Part shown: piece by piece, positions 1 to 6,272 of the stretch
Layout: each line of letters opens with the position of its first letter
How positions within the stretch are numbered: position 1 is the first letter of the stretch
From: Chloroflexota bacterium
GTDB lineage: Bacteria; Chloroflexota; Limnocylindria; Limnocylindrales; CSP1-4
Length of the DNA stretch: 7,019 nucleotides
Direction: 5' to 3'
Assembly (NCBI GenBank): GCA_013695255.1
Contig: JACDAV010000200.1
Location: forward strand, 1 to 7,019
Translations under genes and position numbers: made by a program
Notes under the pieces: model-generated
What the model saw: only the letters and a program-made list of their open reading frames with translations
What the model was told of the DNA's origin: nothing
Database searches by the model: none

Positions 1-478
1 TGCCCGAGGCGTCCTGGGGCGAGCCGTCGTGGGTCGCCGAGCGGCCGTCTGCCGCGGGCGGAGCGCCTGCCGCGCGGTCGAGGCGCCGCTCGATGCCTGC
101 CCGCTCCTCGGCGACGATCTCGTCGAGCTCCCGACGGACATCCGCCAGTACGTCACCCAGCTTGAACCGATCGAGGAGCTCCTCCCGCCGCCGCTGGATC
201 CGCTCAACCAGGTCCTGGATCCCCGCCAAGTCGCGGCGCGACGGGTCGTCGGACCGCCAGCCGCGTTCCATCAGCCGACGCAGGGCCGCCGCCATGTCAC
301 CCTCGGCCATCACGTCGTCAGCCAGCGCGTCGAGGATCTCGTCCGCATCCAGTGCCGGGATCGACTGGCTGCCATCCCAGCGCGAGAAGCGCGCGGCGCG
401 CGGCAGGATCGGCCCGCGGGGCGCGATCGTCGCGCCTGGATCGCGGAGATCGCGGCGGTCGGGGATGTACGCGCTCAT
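1..478 (-). CDS. Probable vWA-domain protein, N-terminal part (3' end beyond window)
   Basis: The reading frame opens at the ATG at 478 (MSAYIPDRRD) and stays open to the window edge, giving 159 residues without a stop. After about 30 basic residues comes FSRWDGSQSIPALDADEILD (residues 31-50). A helical, charged region follows (about 60-135, including RRREELLDRF and ELDEIVAEERAGIERRL), then an Ala/Gly/Asp-rich linker. From memory, this N-terminal layout is typical of uncharacterised bacterial vWA proteins encoded beside MoxR-type ATPases. The vWA fold with its MIDAS motif (DxSxS) would lie further on, outside the window, so that part is inference. Such proteins are thought to act with the MoxR ATPase in assembling or activating other complexes. 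No Shine-Dalgarno sequence is evident before the ATG. The ATPase gene lies 418 bp upstream on the same strand. Confidence 0.72.
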   Translation of the reverse strand, partial: MSAYIPDRRDLRDPGATIAPRGPILPRAARFSRWDGSQSIPALDADEILDALADDVMAEGDMAAALRRLMERGWRSDDPSRRDLAGIQDLVERIQRRREELLDRFKLGDVLADVRRELDEIVAEERAGIERRLDRAAGAPPAADGRSATHDGSPQDASG

Positions 479-490
479 GGATGCCGGCGT

Positions 491-562
491 CCGGTCGCGT
501 TGGGCGGAGGACTGCCGGTCGCGTTGGGCGGGGGCCGGCCGGTCCCTCTGGGTGGAGGGCGG
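491..562. repeat. Three imperfect 24-bp tandem repeats
   Basis: Units lie at 491-514, 515-538 and 539-562, and each begins CCGGTC. The first two share CCGGTCGCGTTGGGCGG and then diverge; the third has CCGGTCCCTCTGGGTGG. A partial fourth unit (CCGGA) follows. The array ends 13 bp before the vWA-gene start codon, so it occupies that gene's leader. The 24-bp period is divisible by three, but I see no convincing coding role. No spacers separate the units, so this is not a CRISPR array. Confidence 0.8.
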
Positions 563-608
563 CCGGATGCCGAGGGGTCGAGCGTGGGACGGTCGCCCGC
601 GGCGGTCC

Positions 609-767
609 ATGCATGACGCGCATGGAATCCGCGGTTAACCGATGAAGCGGGTCGGTCGCAGCCGTCCGAGCCACCGACCAACTCCCGCCGATGCACCGGG
701 TGCATGACCGGGCCGCTCTTTGGCCCTCGACAGCGCCGTTGGGTCGGATTCCATGCGCCACATGCAT
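609..767. repeat. 159-bp dyad element with 22-nt inverted terminal arms and internal hairpins
   Basis: The arms 609-630 and 746-767 are inverted repeats matching at 20 of 22 positions. The core is GGATTCCATGCGC (reverse complement at 618-630, direct at 746-758) and each arm ends in ATGCAT. Inside the arms are a perfect palindrome CGGTTAACCG (632-641), a GGTCGGT/ACCGACC stem (650-656 with 673-679), ATGCACC-G-GGTGCAT (691-705), and GGGCC/GGCCC around a 7-nt loop (710-714 with 722-726). The whole could fold as a multi-branched structure closed by a long stem, in RNA from either strand or in single-stranded DNA. I see no target-site duplication at the ends. It could be a structured RNA, a MITE-like repeat or an interspersed palindromic repeat. 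The dyads are visible in the sequence; the role is unknown. Confidence 0.7.
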
Positions 768-896
768 CGTCGCGCCGGGAAGCAGCCCGCGGACCCCGGC
801 GCGCACCCCTCCAGCGCCCACCGCTCCGGCGCCCAGCAACCCGACGCGGGCGCGCACCGCCTCGCGCACCGCGGCCGAAGGCAAGGCGCGCTCCAT
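768..896 (-). pseudogene. Possible gene remnant immediately after the MoxR-type gene
   Basis: The TAG stop of the ATPase (897-899) is followed with no gap by ATG at 896. That frame gives MERALPSAAVREAVRARVGL and a further Ala/Gly/Val-rich stretch of about 23 residues with G/C-rich third positions. It then runs into the dyad element at 767. Beyond that point the frame stays open to 318 but becomes Arg/Pro-rich and translates the tandem repeats and the start of the vWA gene in the wrong frame, so it no longer looks like protein. One reading is a small gene whose remainder was displaced by the repeat. The other is chance: long open frames are common at this GC content, and no ribosome binding site is visible. 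Confidence 0.2.
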
Positions 897-2330
897 CTAG
901 CGCCGGTAGACCGTGCCGGTCGGCGAGCGGTCCTTGTTCAGTCGGCGGGCGAGATGGAGTCCCTCGAGCAGGAACTCGACCGCGGACGCGAGGACCGCCG
1001 GTTCCTCGGCCCCGTCCGTGGCGTCGAACGCGCCCAGCCGCCGGGCAGCGTCCTCGAGGCCGGGCACCTCGCGCGCCCACCGGACGTACTCGCGCGAGGG
1101 GATGCGGTCGCCCGTCTCGACGATGAAGCCCTCCTCGAACGCCTCGACGACCTCGTCCAGATCGTCGAGATCGACCCGGCGACCGAACGTCGCATGCAGC
1201 GCCTTGGTGATCAGCCGCTCGACGACCCGCTCCTCGGGGGCCTCGTCGCCCATGGTCTCGAGCTCGACCTTGCCGACCGTCGACGCGATCACGGCCCCCA
1301 GGTCGGAGATGCGCGGCGCCGCCAGGGGTTCCCCGAGGCGCACTGCCCGCTTGATCGCGGCGGCCTCGAGGACCTCCGTGTTGGCCACGCTGACCCGAAC
1401 GCTCACACCGCTCCGCTGCGAGATCTCCGGCGAACGGCGCGCGAGGTGCGTGAGCTCCGCGACCAGCTCCTCCATGAACGGCGGCACGACGACCGGCGGC
1501 GTGTCACCCGCCTCGAAGCGCTGCTTCTCCTGGCGAACGATCTCGGTCTCGTGCTCCAGCGTGCGAGGGTAGTGCGTCCGGATCTGGGATCCCAGCCGGT
1601 CCTTGAGCGGCGTGATGATCCGGCCGCGCGACGTGTAGTCCTCCGGGTTGGCGCTGGCCACGACGAACAGATCGAGCGGCAGCCGCACCGTGAAGCCGCG
1701 GATCTGGACGTCGCGCTCCTCGAGGATGTTGAGCAGGCCGACCTGGATCCGCTCGGCCAGGTCCGGCAGCTCGTTGATCGCGAAGATCCCGCGGTTGGCG
1801 CGCGGGATGAGCCCGTAGTGGAGCGTCAGCTCATCGCTGAGGTAGCGGCCCTCGGCGACGCGGACGGGGTCCACCTCGCCGATCAGGTCGGCAATCGTGA
1901 TGTCCGGCGTCGCGAGCTTCTCCGCGTAGCGTCGATCGCGGGGCAGCCAGTCGATCGGCGTGTCGTCGCCGAGCTCCTCGACCAGCGTCCGGGCGGTCGG
2001 CGAGATGGGTGCGTACGGGTCGTCATTGAGGTCTCCGCCCCGAACGACCGGCAGCCACGGATCGAGCAGCCCGATGAGCAGCCGCGCCATCCGGGTCTTG
2101 GCCTGGCCGCGCTCGCCGAGGAAGACGAGGTCCTGTCCGGCGAGGATCGCGTTTTCGACCGCGGGCAGCACCGTCTCGTCGTAGCCGACCACGCCCGGGA
2201 AGATCGGCCCGCCTTCGCCGAGCCGGCCCACGAGGTTCGCGCGCAGCTCCGCCTTGACGCTCCGGCTCTTCCAGCCTGAGGCGCGGAGCTGTCCGATCGT
2301 GGCGGGGGCGGGAACGGCCGAAGGCGTCAT
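897..2330 (-). CDS. MoxR-family AAA+ ATPase
   Basis: A 477-residue P-loop ATPase of the MoxR/magnesium-chelatase ChlI type. Walker A is GERGQAKT at residues 72-79. The Walker B strand is GIFAINELPDL (181-191), with Asn in place of the usual Asp before the catalytic Glu; I remember this in this subgroup, so it is not evidence of inactivity. Sensor 1 is LFVVASANPEDYTSRGRI (221-238), followed by PLKDRLGSQIRTHYPRT (241-257) with a probable arginine finger. A sensor-2-like segment is SQRSGVSVR (304-312). The remainder is a helical C-terminal region. I chose the ATG at 2330 because GGGAG lies 5 nt upstream; an in-frame ATG at 2354 would add 8 residues but has no such site. It presumably remodels or loads a partner together with the vWA protein encoded at 478. 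The client is unknown. Confidence 0.9.
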   Translation of the reverse strand: MTPSAVPAPATIGQLRASGWKSRSVKAELRANLVGRLGEGGPIFPGVVGYDETVLPAVENAILAGQDLVFLGERGQAKTRMARLLIGLLDPWLPVVRGGDLNDDPYAPISPTARTLVEELGDDTPIDWLPRDRRYAEKLATPDITIADLIGEVDPVRVAEGRYLSDELTLHYGLIPRANRGIFAINELPDLAERIQVGLLNILEERDVQIRGFTVRLPLDLFVVASANPEDYTSRGRIITPLKDRLGSQIRTHYPRTLEHETEIVRQEKQRFEAGDTPPVVVPPFMEELVAELTHLARRSPEISQRSGVSVRVSVANTEVLEAAAIKRAVRLGEPLAAPRISDLGAVIASTVGKVELETMGDEAPEERVVERLITKALHATFGRRVDLDDLDEVVEAFEEGFIVETGDRIPSREYVRWAREVPGLEDAARRLGAFDATDGAEEPAVLASAVEFLLEGLHLARRLNKDRSPTGTVYRR

Positions 2331-2377
2331 GAGGACTCCCGAATCGAGGGTCATTCGCGGCGAGACTCGGGGCAGCG

Positions 2378-2406
2378 AGCGTACGTCCGAGCCGGTGGAC
2401 CGTCAA
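2378..2406 (-). promoter_or_regulatory. Candidate sigma70-type promoter for the MoxR-type gene
   Basis: On the minus strand TTGACG (2401-2406) is followed after exactly 17 bp by TACGCT (2378-2383). This is close to the -35/-10 consensus, including the invariant TA and T of the -10 box. Initiation near 2371 would leave about 40 nt of leader before the ATG at 2330 but only about 17 nt before the alternative ATG at 2354. The site lies in the 115-bp gap after the upstream gene's stop, where a new promoter would be expected. It is found by motif only. Confidence 0.45.
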
Positions 2407-2407
2407 A

Positions 2408-2435
2408 CGCTCCGGTGGCGGTCGCCGGCCGAGCG
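2408..2435 (-). terminator. Weak terminator-like hairpin after the 190-aa gene
   Basis: Eleven bases past the stop of the 190-aa gene, CGCTC and GAGCG (2431-2435 with 2408-2412) form a stem extended by CGG/CCG across a 3-nt bulge, with a loop of about 9 nt. On the minus strand it is followed by only TTT, so it is a poor intrinsic terminator. It lies immediately before the candidate promoter, consistent with a transcription-unit boundary there. Confidence 0.2.
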
Positions 2436-2445
2436 AGTCCTCTCG

Positions 2446-3018
2446 TCACCCGGCCCGCAATCGATAGCCGGCGAGTGCCGCCTGCAGTTGCTCCGGCGTG
2501 TCGAGGCCCGCCGTGGCGAGGGCGTCGAGATACTCCCGCCGCCGGCCCTGCTCGATCTCGACGTCGCCGGCCGGACGGCCCACGGCCTCCCCGAGCTCCG
2601 GCGCCAGCGCCCAGGCAAAGTGCTCCCAGACACGGTCGCGGCCGTCCCATGTCGCCAGGACCGCCGGGGCCTGCGGACGAACATGGCCGCCGGCGTCACG
2701 CAACGGCGGTCGGAGCAGATGCGCCGCCGCCACGCGGTCGTCGCGGAGCACGATCACCACGCCGGTCGCGGGTCGGAGCGGCACCGGCAGGCGGACGACG
2801 TCCTCGAGCGACCCCCCGACACCGCTGGTCACCGCGCCGACGTTCCCGCCGGCAAGCTCGCGCAGGGCGACGGCAACGGACTCGGCGTCCGCACGTTCGG
2901 GTGCCGCGACGTGGGTTGGCACGGAACCTTCGAGGAGTAGCCAGACGAGAGCCGCAAGGTCGGCATCCAGCACCGCGGAGCGCAGGAGCGAGACGATCGT
3001 CCCGCGCAAATGCTTCAT
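2446..3018 (-). CDS. Hypothetical protein, 190 aa
   Basis: I do not recognise a characterised family. The protein starts MKHLRGTIVSLLRSAVLDAD. A hydrophobic helix LAALVWLLLE (21-30) leads into VPTHVAAPERADAESVAVAL (33-52) and alternating beta/alpha-like segments (TGVVIVLRDDRVAAAHLL, 85-102). The C-terminal part includes TWDGRDRVWEHFAWAL (123-138) and GDVEIEQGRRREYLDALATA (151-170). The helix-strand-loop-helix at 21-52 resembles the start of a P-loop NTPase, but the loop PERADAE has no GxxxxGK[ST], so any ATPase ancestry is speculative. No secretion signal or clear membrane anchor is seen, so it is probably cytoplasmic. It lies 44 bp after the TPR gene on the same strand and may be cotranscribed. 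No Shine-Dalgarno is visible; an inverted-repeat arm abuts the ATG. Confidence 0.7.
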   Translation of the reverse strand: MKHLRGTIVSLLRSAVLDADLAALVWLLLEGSVPTHVAAPERADAESVAVALRELAGGNVGAVTSGVGGSLEDVVRLPVPLRPATGVVIVLRDDRVAAAHLLRPPLRDAGGHVRPQAPAVLATWDGRDRVWEHFAWALAPELGEAVGRPAGDVEIEQGRRREYLDALATAGLDTPEQLQAALAGYRLRAG

Positions 3019-3050
3019 CGGCTGAGGGTAGTGCCGGTCGCGCTCAGCCG
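3019..3050 (-). promoter_or_regulatory. Inverted repeat abutting the start codon of the 190-aa gene
   Basis: CGGCTGAG (3019-3026 on the plus strand) and CTCAGCCG (3043-3050) form a perfect 8-bp stem around a 16-nt loop. In the mRNA the 3' arm ends at the base before the AUG at 3018, where a ribosome binding site would lie. A second copy of the other arm exists at 3062-3069 and includes the TPR stop codon. Two mutually exclusive pairings are therefore possible, which would suit translational coupling or attenuation. Confidence 0.4.
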
Positions 3051-3070
3051 CGCCGGTCGCGCTCAGCCGC
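3033..3070. repeat. Perfect 19-bp tandem duplication over the TPR-gene stop codon
   Basis: The 19-bp unit GCCGGTCGCGCTCAGCCGC occurs at 3033-3051 and again, identically, at 3052-3070. The second copy contains the stop of the TPR gene (TCA on the plus strand, 3063-3065). The duplication therefore creates a second TGA-containing copy downstream and duplicates one arm of the hairpin that abuts the next gene's start. Confidence 0.9.
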
Positions 3071-4520
3071 CCAGCATGCCCAGCTCGGCCTCGGCCTGTT
3101 GTCGATAGAGGGGCGTCAGATCGGCGTGGTCATCGATGGAGCGTTTCAGGTAGCCGCGCGCCGCTTCTGTGTCCCCCTGGGCGCTGGCAATCATCCCGGC
3201 GTGAAACAGGTAACGGGCATAGGGAGAGCCCAGCCTGAGGGACTCCTCCGCGTAGCGCCGGGCTTCGTCGTGCTGGCCGTTCTTGTGAAGCGCCCAGCCG
3301 AGCGCGTCCGCCGCCTTGAGGTTCGGCTGGTCTGCGTACGCGCGACGCGCCAGCTCGACGGCGCCGCCCGGGTCGCTGCCATGGTCGGCCTCGAAGAGCG
3401 CGAGATCCAGATCCACGTTCACACCATTGACCGCGAACAGTTGCTGGATGGCCCGGACCAGCTCGTAGCTCCGCCCGGCCTCTTCCGTCCGGCCCGCCGC
3501 CTGCTGCGTCTCGCCGAGCGCGATGACGAACTCCGGCAGCGGAATGGCGTCGACCGCCCGCTGGTAGAGGCCGACCGCGCCGTCGAGGTCGCCCTGCGCC
3601 GCGCGGGCCCGGGCAAGACCGGCGAGCGCCCAGACGAAGTCAGGTGCCGCCTCGAGGGAGGCGCGCTGGATCCGCTCGGCGGTGCGGGCGTCGCCGTTCA
3701 GCAGGTACAGGTCGCCGATCAGCACGCGAACGTACTCGCGGTTCTCGACGCTTGTGCCGGTCGCGGCCCGAAAGGCCCGGTCCATGGCTTCGATCGCACC
3801 GTCGACGTCTCCCCGCAGCTCCCGCTGGTACGAGACCCGGCTGTAGGACGCAAGATCCGGCCGAAGATCGACCATCCTCTGGGTGCTGGCCACGGCCTCG
3901 TCGTACATGCCGAGCTCCGTCTGCGCATCGACGATCACGCCATACACGCGGGCCGTGCTCGGAGCGAGCTCGAGTGCCCGGCGCCCTGGCTCGAGCGCGT
4001 CACGGAACTGGTGTCGGGCCAGGCGCAGGACGCCCTGGCCGATGAGTGCGTCGACATTCTCCGGCTCGCGCCTGAGCGCCTCCTCGAAGGCCGCTGCCGC
4101 CCTCCCGTAGTCGCTGGGATCGCCCGTCTCGCGGACGTGCTGGAGGTAGGCGTTCCCGAGCAGGACGTAGGCCAGGACGGTGTCCGGGGCCTGGCGGACG
4201 GTTTCGAACCGCTTGGCGATCTCCTGCTCGGTGGCGCTGGCGCCGGCGGCTGCGACGAATGGCTCGGAGAGGCTTGCGCCGGGGGGCGCCACGGCCAGTA
4301 ACGGCTCTCCGGCCGGCGTCTGCGAGAGCGGTCCCAGGGCGACGAACGCCACCGCGACAGCGATGAGGAGGGCCATCGGAAACCACAACCGGCGCCCGAG
4401 CCGGTGGAGGAGACCGGGCCGGCGGCGGGCATCGACGCCACGGATCTGCGGGGAGTGAGCGATCGGATCCACGCCCGGTGATTCGGTCGATATCCGTTCC
4501 CGGATGACGCGCGGCCTCAT
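3063..4520 (-). CDS. Membrane-anchored tetratricopeptide-repeat protein
   Basis: A 485-residue protein. An Arg-rich cytoplasmic N-terminus (1-44) precedes one membrane helix at about 45-63 (LWFPMALLIAVAVAFVALG). The rest, predicted outside the membrane, is about ten degenerate TPR units. Clear ones include YGRAAAAFEEALRREPEN, VDALIGQGVLRLARHQFRDA, ARVYGVIVDAQTELGMYDEA, VWALAGLARARAAQGDLDGA and KAADALGWALHKNGQHDEAR. TPR arrays bind proteins, so this is probably a scaffold or sensor for the neighbouring transporter or the DUF4331 protein; that role is inferred from position. The ATG at 4520 is chosen because it overlaps the transporter stop as ATGA (4517-4520), the signature of translational coupling. 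The frame is open up to an ATG at 4892, but that extension is Arg/Pro-rich and opposes known coding sequence in the transporter. Confidence 0.9.
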   Translation of the reverse strand: MRPRVIRERISTESPGVDPIAHSPQIRGVDARRRPGLLHRLGRRLWFPMALLIAVAVAFVALGPLSQTPAGEPLLAVAPPGASLSEPFVAAAGASATEQEIAKRFETVRQAPDTVLAYVLLGNAYLQHVRETGDPSDYGRAAAAFEEALRREPENVDALIGQGVLRLARHQFRDALEPGRRALELAPSTARVYGVIVDAQTELGMYDEAVASTQRMVDLRPDLASYSRVSYQRELRGDVDGAIEAMDRAFRAATGTSVENREYVRVLIGDLYLLNGDARTAERIQRASLEAAPDFVWALAGLARARAAQGDLDGAVGLYQRAVDAIPLPEFVIALGETQQAAGRTEEAGRSYELVRAIQQLFAVNGVNVDLDLALFEADHGSDPGGAVELARRAYADQPNLKAADALGWALHKNGQHDEARRYAEESLRLGSPYARYLFHAGMIASAQGDTEAARGYLKRSIDDHADLTPLYRQQAEAELGMLGG

Positions 4521-6196
4521 CGGAGCTGCAGTCCGGCCTGCACGGTGATCACCGCGCCGACGGCCACGAAGAGCAGGGCACTGACCAGAGGAAGCCGAGC
4601 CAGGAGGGGCCCCAGCCGGTCCGTTCGGGGCCACCGCTCGATGACGGCGCGCGCCCGAACGAGCAGCACGCCGACCCCCACCAGCACGACGGCCATGCCG
4701 GCCCCGAAGGCGAGCGTCAGGACCATGCCGAAGGCCGGTCGACCCGCGGCGATCGAGCCGACGAGAATGAGGATCGCCGAGGCCGACGGAACGAGGCCGC
4801 CCACCAGGCCGAGCGCGACGATGTTCCGCCAGCGAAGCGGGTCGTCGCCCGGCGGCAGGTGCGTATGCCGGACGAGGCCGTGCGAATGCCACCCGCCGAC
4901 CGTTTCGTCCGGTGATCCACCGGCGTCCCGCGGCGTTTCCTGGCCCTGGTCGTGAGGGTCGTCCGAGTGCGCGGCGTCGTGCGCTGGCGCGTCGTGGTCG
5001 TGGTGGTGGTCGTGACCATGCCCCTCGCCGTGCACGTGGGGGTCCGGTTCGTGCAGCCGCTGCCGCGCCCGGCTTTCGCGCAGCCGTTGCGCCAGGAGAC
5101 CCAGCCCGATCGCAACGACCACGAGTCCGGAGACGAAGCCGAGGATCGGAAACAGGCGCTCCGGCGGGATCAGGGCGCCGGCGAACAGGATCATGCCGCC
5201 CAGCGCGAGGACGCCGATCGTGTGCGAGATGGTGACCGTCAACCCGAGGCCCATCGCGTGGCGGACCGTGCCACGCGTTCCGACCAGGTAGGCGGCCATC
5301 AGGGTCTTGCCGTGACCCGGCGACGCCGCGTGGACGGCCCCCACACCCGCCGCGACGAGCAGAGACAGGACGATCGCGGCGAGGTCGAGGTCGCGCGCCT
5401 GGATGATGTCCGAGATCTGCCGAGGCAGATCCGTGACGCCGCCGGGCAGCGCCGCCGTCCCCGATCCCGCTCGCATCACCTCCTCGGGTGAGCTGTCGAT
5501 CGGCACCGCGTCCCGCACGTCGGCGGCCGGCGCCGCCGGCCCCCCAGGAGACACCGTGAACGTCGCCGCCGATTGGTCGCGCGGCGTTGCGATTTGAGCC
5601 GCCGGATACGCCGTCAGTCGATCCGACCCGCCGGTCTGGTACGCCTCGGCCCCACCGAGCGAGACGCCGTCGCCGGCCACGACGATCTCCCGCCAGCCGA
5701 TCCTGCCGGCATACGTGTCATCCCGAAAGTCGACCGTCGTGGTTCCCTCGAGGAGTGGGAAGCTCGTCTCGTACGTGCATACCAGCCGCAGCGTCAGAAG
5801 GTTGGCCTGTCCGGGCGGGAAGGTCAGCCCCACCCGCGTGCCAACGAGCGGCATGGGAGTCCCGCCGATCGAGAGGCGAAGGTCCGACTCGAACTGACGG
5901 CAGGCAGCTGACGCCCATTCCGCTCCCTCGAGGTCCGAGACGGTGCCGTCACCGTCGCGATCCATTCGCTGGCGCTCCTGGAGCGCCGGGATCTCCGCCA
6001 TGTCCAGGACGTGGTCGATGACCGCGCCGTCCGCCGAGAGGGTGATCCCGTCATAGCGGTTGATCGTGAAGTTGCCGAGGGGATGCGCCCAGACCGACGA
6101 CGCGGCGAGCACGGTCAGCACGCCGGCCGCGAGAAGAGCGGTGGTCGTGCGCCGGATCCCCGGGCGGAACGTCCCGGTCTGGAGTCTGGGGTTCAT
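4517..6196 (-). CDS. Nickel/cobalt transporter, NicO/RcnA type, with secreted N-terminal domain
   Basis: A 559-residue permease of the NicO family, which moves Ni2+ or Co2+ across the cytoplasmic membrane; RcnA members export it. Residues 18-37 form a signal-peptide-like segment ending VWA, so the mature chain would begin HPLGNFTINRYDG. An extracytoplasmic domain follows (38 to about 268) with an EF-hand-like loop DRDGDGTVSDLE at 79-90. Membrane helices start near 272. Diagnostic motifs are VHAASPGHGKTLMAAYLVG (288-306) and TISHTIGVLALGG (322-334). A histidine-rich loop at 382-446 has 16 His, including HGHDHHHDHD. Three more helices (about 457-480, 487-514, 535-556) include GGLVPSASAILILVG. 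The ATG at 6196 has AGGGA 8 nt upstream; a GTG at 6199 is the alternative. The His loop favours metal efflux or sensing, but direction and metal cannot be read from sequence. Confidence 0.92.
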   Translation of the reverse strand: MNPRLQTGTFRPGIRRTTTALLAAGVLTVLAASSVWAHPLGNFTINRYDGITLSADGAVIDHVLDMAEIPALQERQRMDRDGDGTVSDLEGAEWASAACRQFESDLRLSIGGTPMPLVGTRVGLTFPPGQANLLTLRLVCTYETSFPLLEGTTTVDFRDDTYAGRIGWREIVVAGDGVSLGGAEAYQTGGSDRLTAYPAAQIATPRDQSAATFTVSPGGPAAPAADVRDAVPIDSSPEEVMRAGSGTAALPGGVTDLPRQISDIIQARDLDLAAIVLSLLVAAGVGAVHAASPGHGKTLMAAYLVGTRGTVRHAMGLGLTVTISHTIGVLALGGMILFAGALIPPERLFPILGFVSGLVVVAIGLGLLAQRLRESRARQRLHEPDPHVHGEGHGHDHHHDHDAPAHDAAHSDDPHDQGQETPRDAGGSPDETVGGWHSHGLVRHTHLPPGDDPLRWRNIVALGLVGGLVPSASAILILVGSIAAGRPAFGMVLTLAFGAGMAVVLVGVGVLLVRARAVIERWPRTDRLGPLLARLPLVSALLFVAVGAVITVQAGLQLR

Positions 6197-6219
6197 CACG
6201 TGCGTCCCTGAAAGCAGAA

Positions 6220-6268
6220 CGGGCCGGAGCGGAGCCCCGACGTGGTGTCGGGACGTCCGCCCGGCCCG
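6220..6268 (-). promoter_or_regulatory. Long hairpin in the transporter leader, possible terminator or attenuator
   Basis: Three nested stems pair with little interruption: CGGGCCGG/CCGGCCCG (6220-6227 with 6261-6268), GCGGA/TCCGC (6229-6233 with 6256-6260) and CCCGAC/GTCGGG (6236-6241 with 6247-6252) around the 5-nt loop GTGGT. That is 19 base pairs in 49 nt. On the minus strand the stem is followed by GTTCTGCTTTC, moderately U-rich in RNA, then by the transporter ribosome binding site. It could end the DUF4331 transcript or control read-through into the transporter. I see no match to a metal riboswitch that I can recall. Confidence 0.5.
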
Positions 6269-6272
6269 GATT

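Noticed and set aside
491..562. Possible CRISPR array
   Set aside because: Three directly adjoining units diverge from each other and have no unique spacers; no cas genes are visible.
609..767. tRNA or known riboswitch in the dyad element
   Set aside because: There is no tRNA-like acceptor, anticodon or T-loop signature (such as GTTCGAATC), and I recognise no known riboswitch core. Only the multi-hairpin architecture is supported.
475..1080. Minus-strand open frame of 201 codons across the repeat region and the 3' end of the ATPase
   Set aside because: It overlaps the ATPase C-terminus out of frame, and its translation is Arg/Gly/Pro-rich with the 24-bp repeats read as PPPNATG. The lack of stops is explained by GC content.
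720..2279. Plus-strand open frame of 519 codons
   Set aside because: It is antisense to the MoxR-type ATPase, which has clear Walker A, sensor and arginine-finger motifs. The plus-strand translation is a low-complexity Arg/Asp/Leu sequence typical of GC-rich shadow frames.
2415..4301. Plus-strand open frame of 628 codons
   Set aside because: It opposes both the TPR gene and the 190-aa gene. Its translation starts Pro/Arg-rich and shows no motif, whereas the minus strand gives regular TPR units.
4521..4892. N-terminal extension of the TPR gene to an ATG at 4892
   Set aside because: The extension is Arg/Pro-rich out-of-frame reading of the transporter gene. The ATG at 4520 overlaps the transporter stop and gives a normal basic N-terminus followed by a membrane helix.
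4985..5035. GTGGTCGTG-rich low-complexity stretch as a possible microsatellite
   Set aside because: It encodes the histidine-rich loop of the transporter (CAC/CAT and GAC codons on the minus strand), which explains the pattern.
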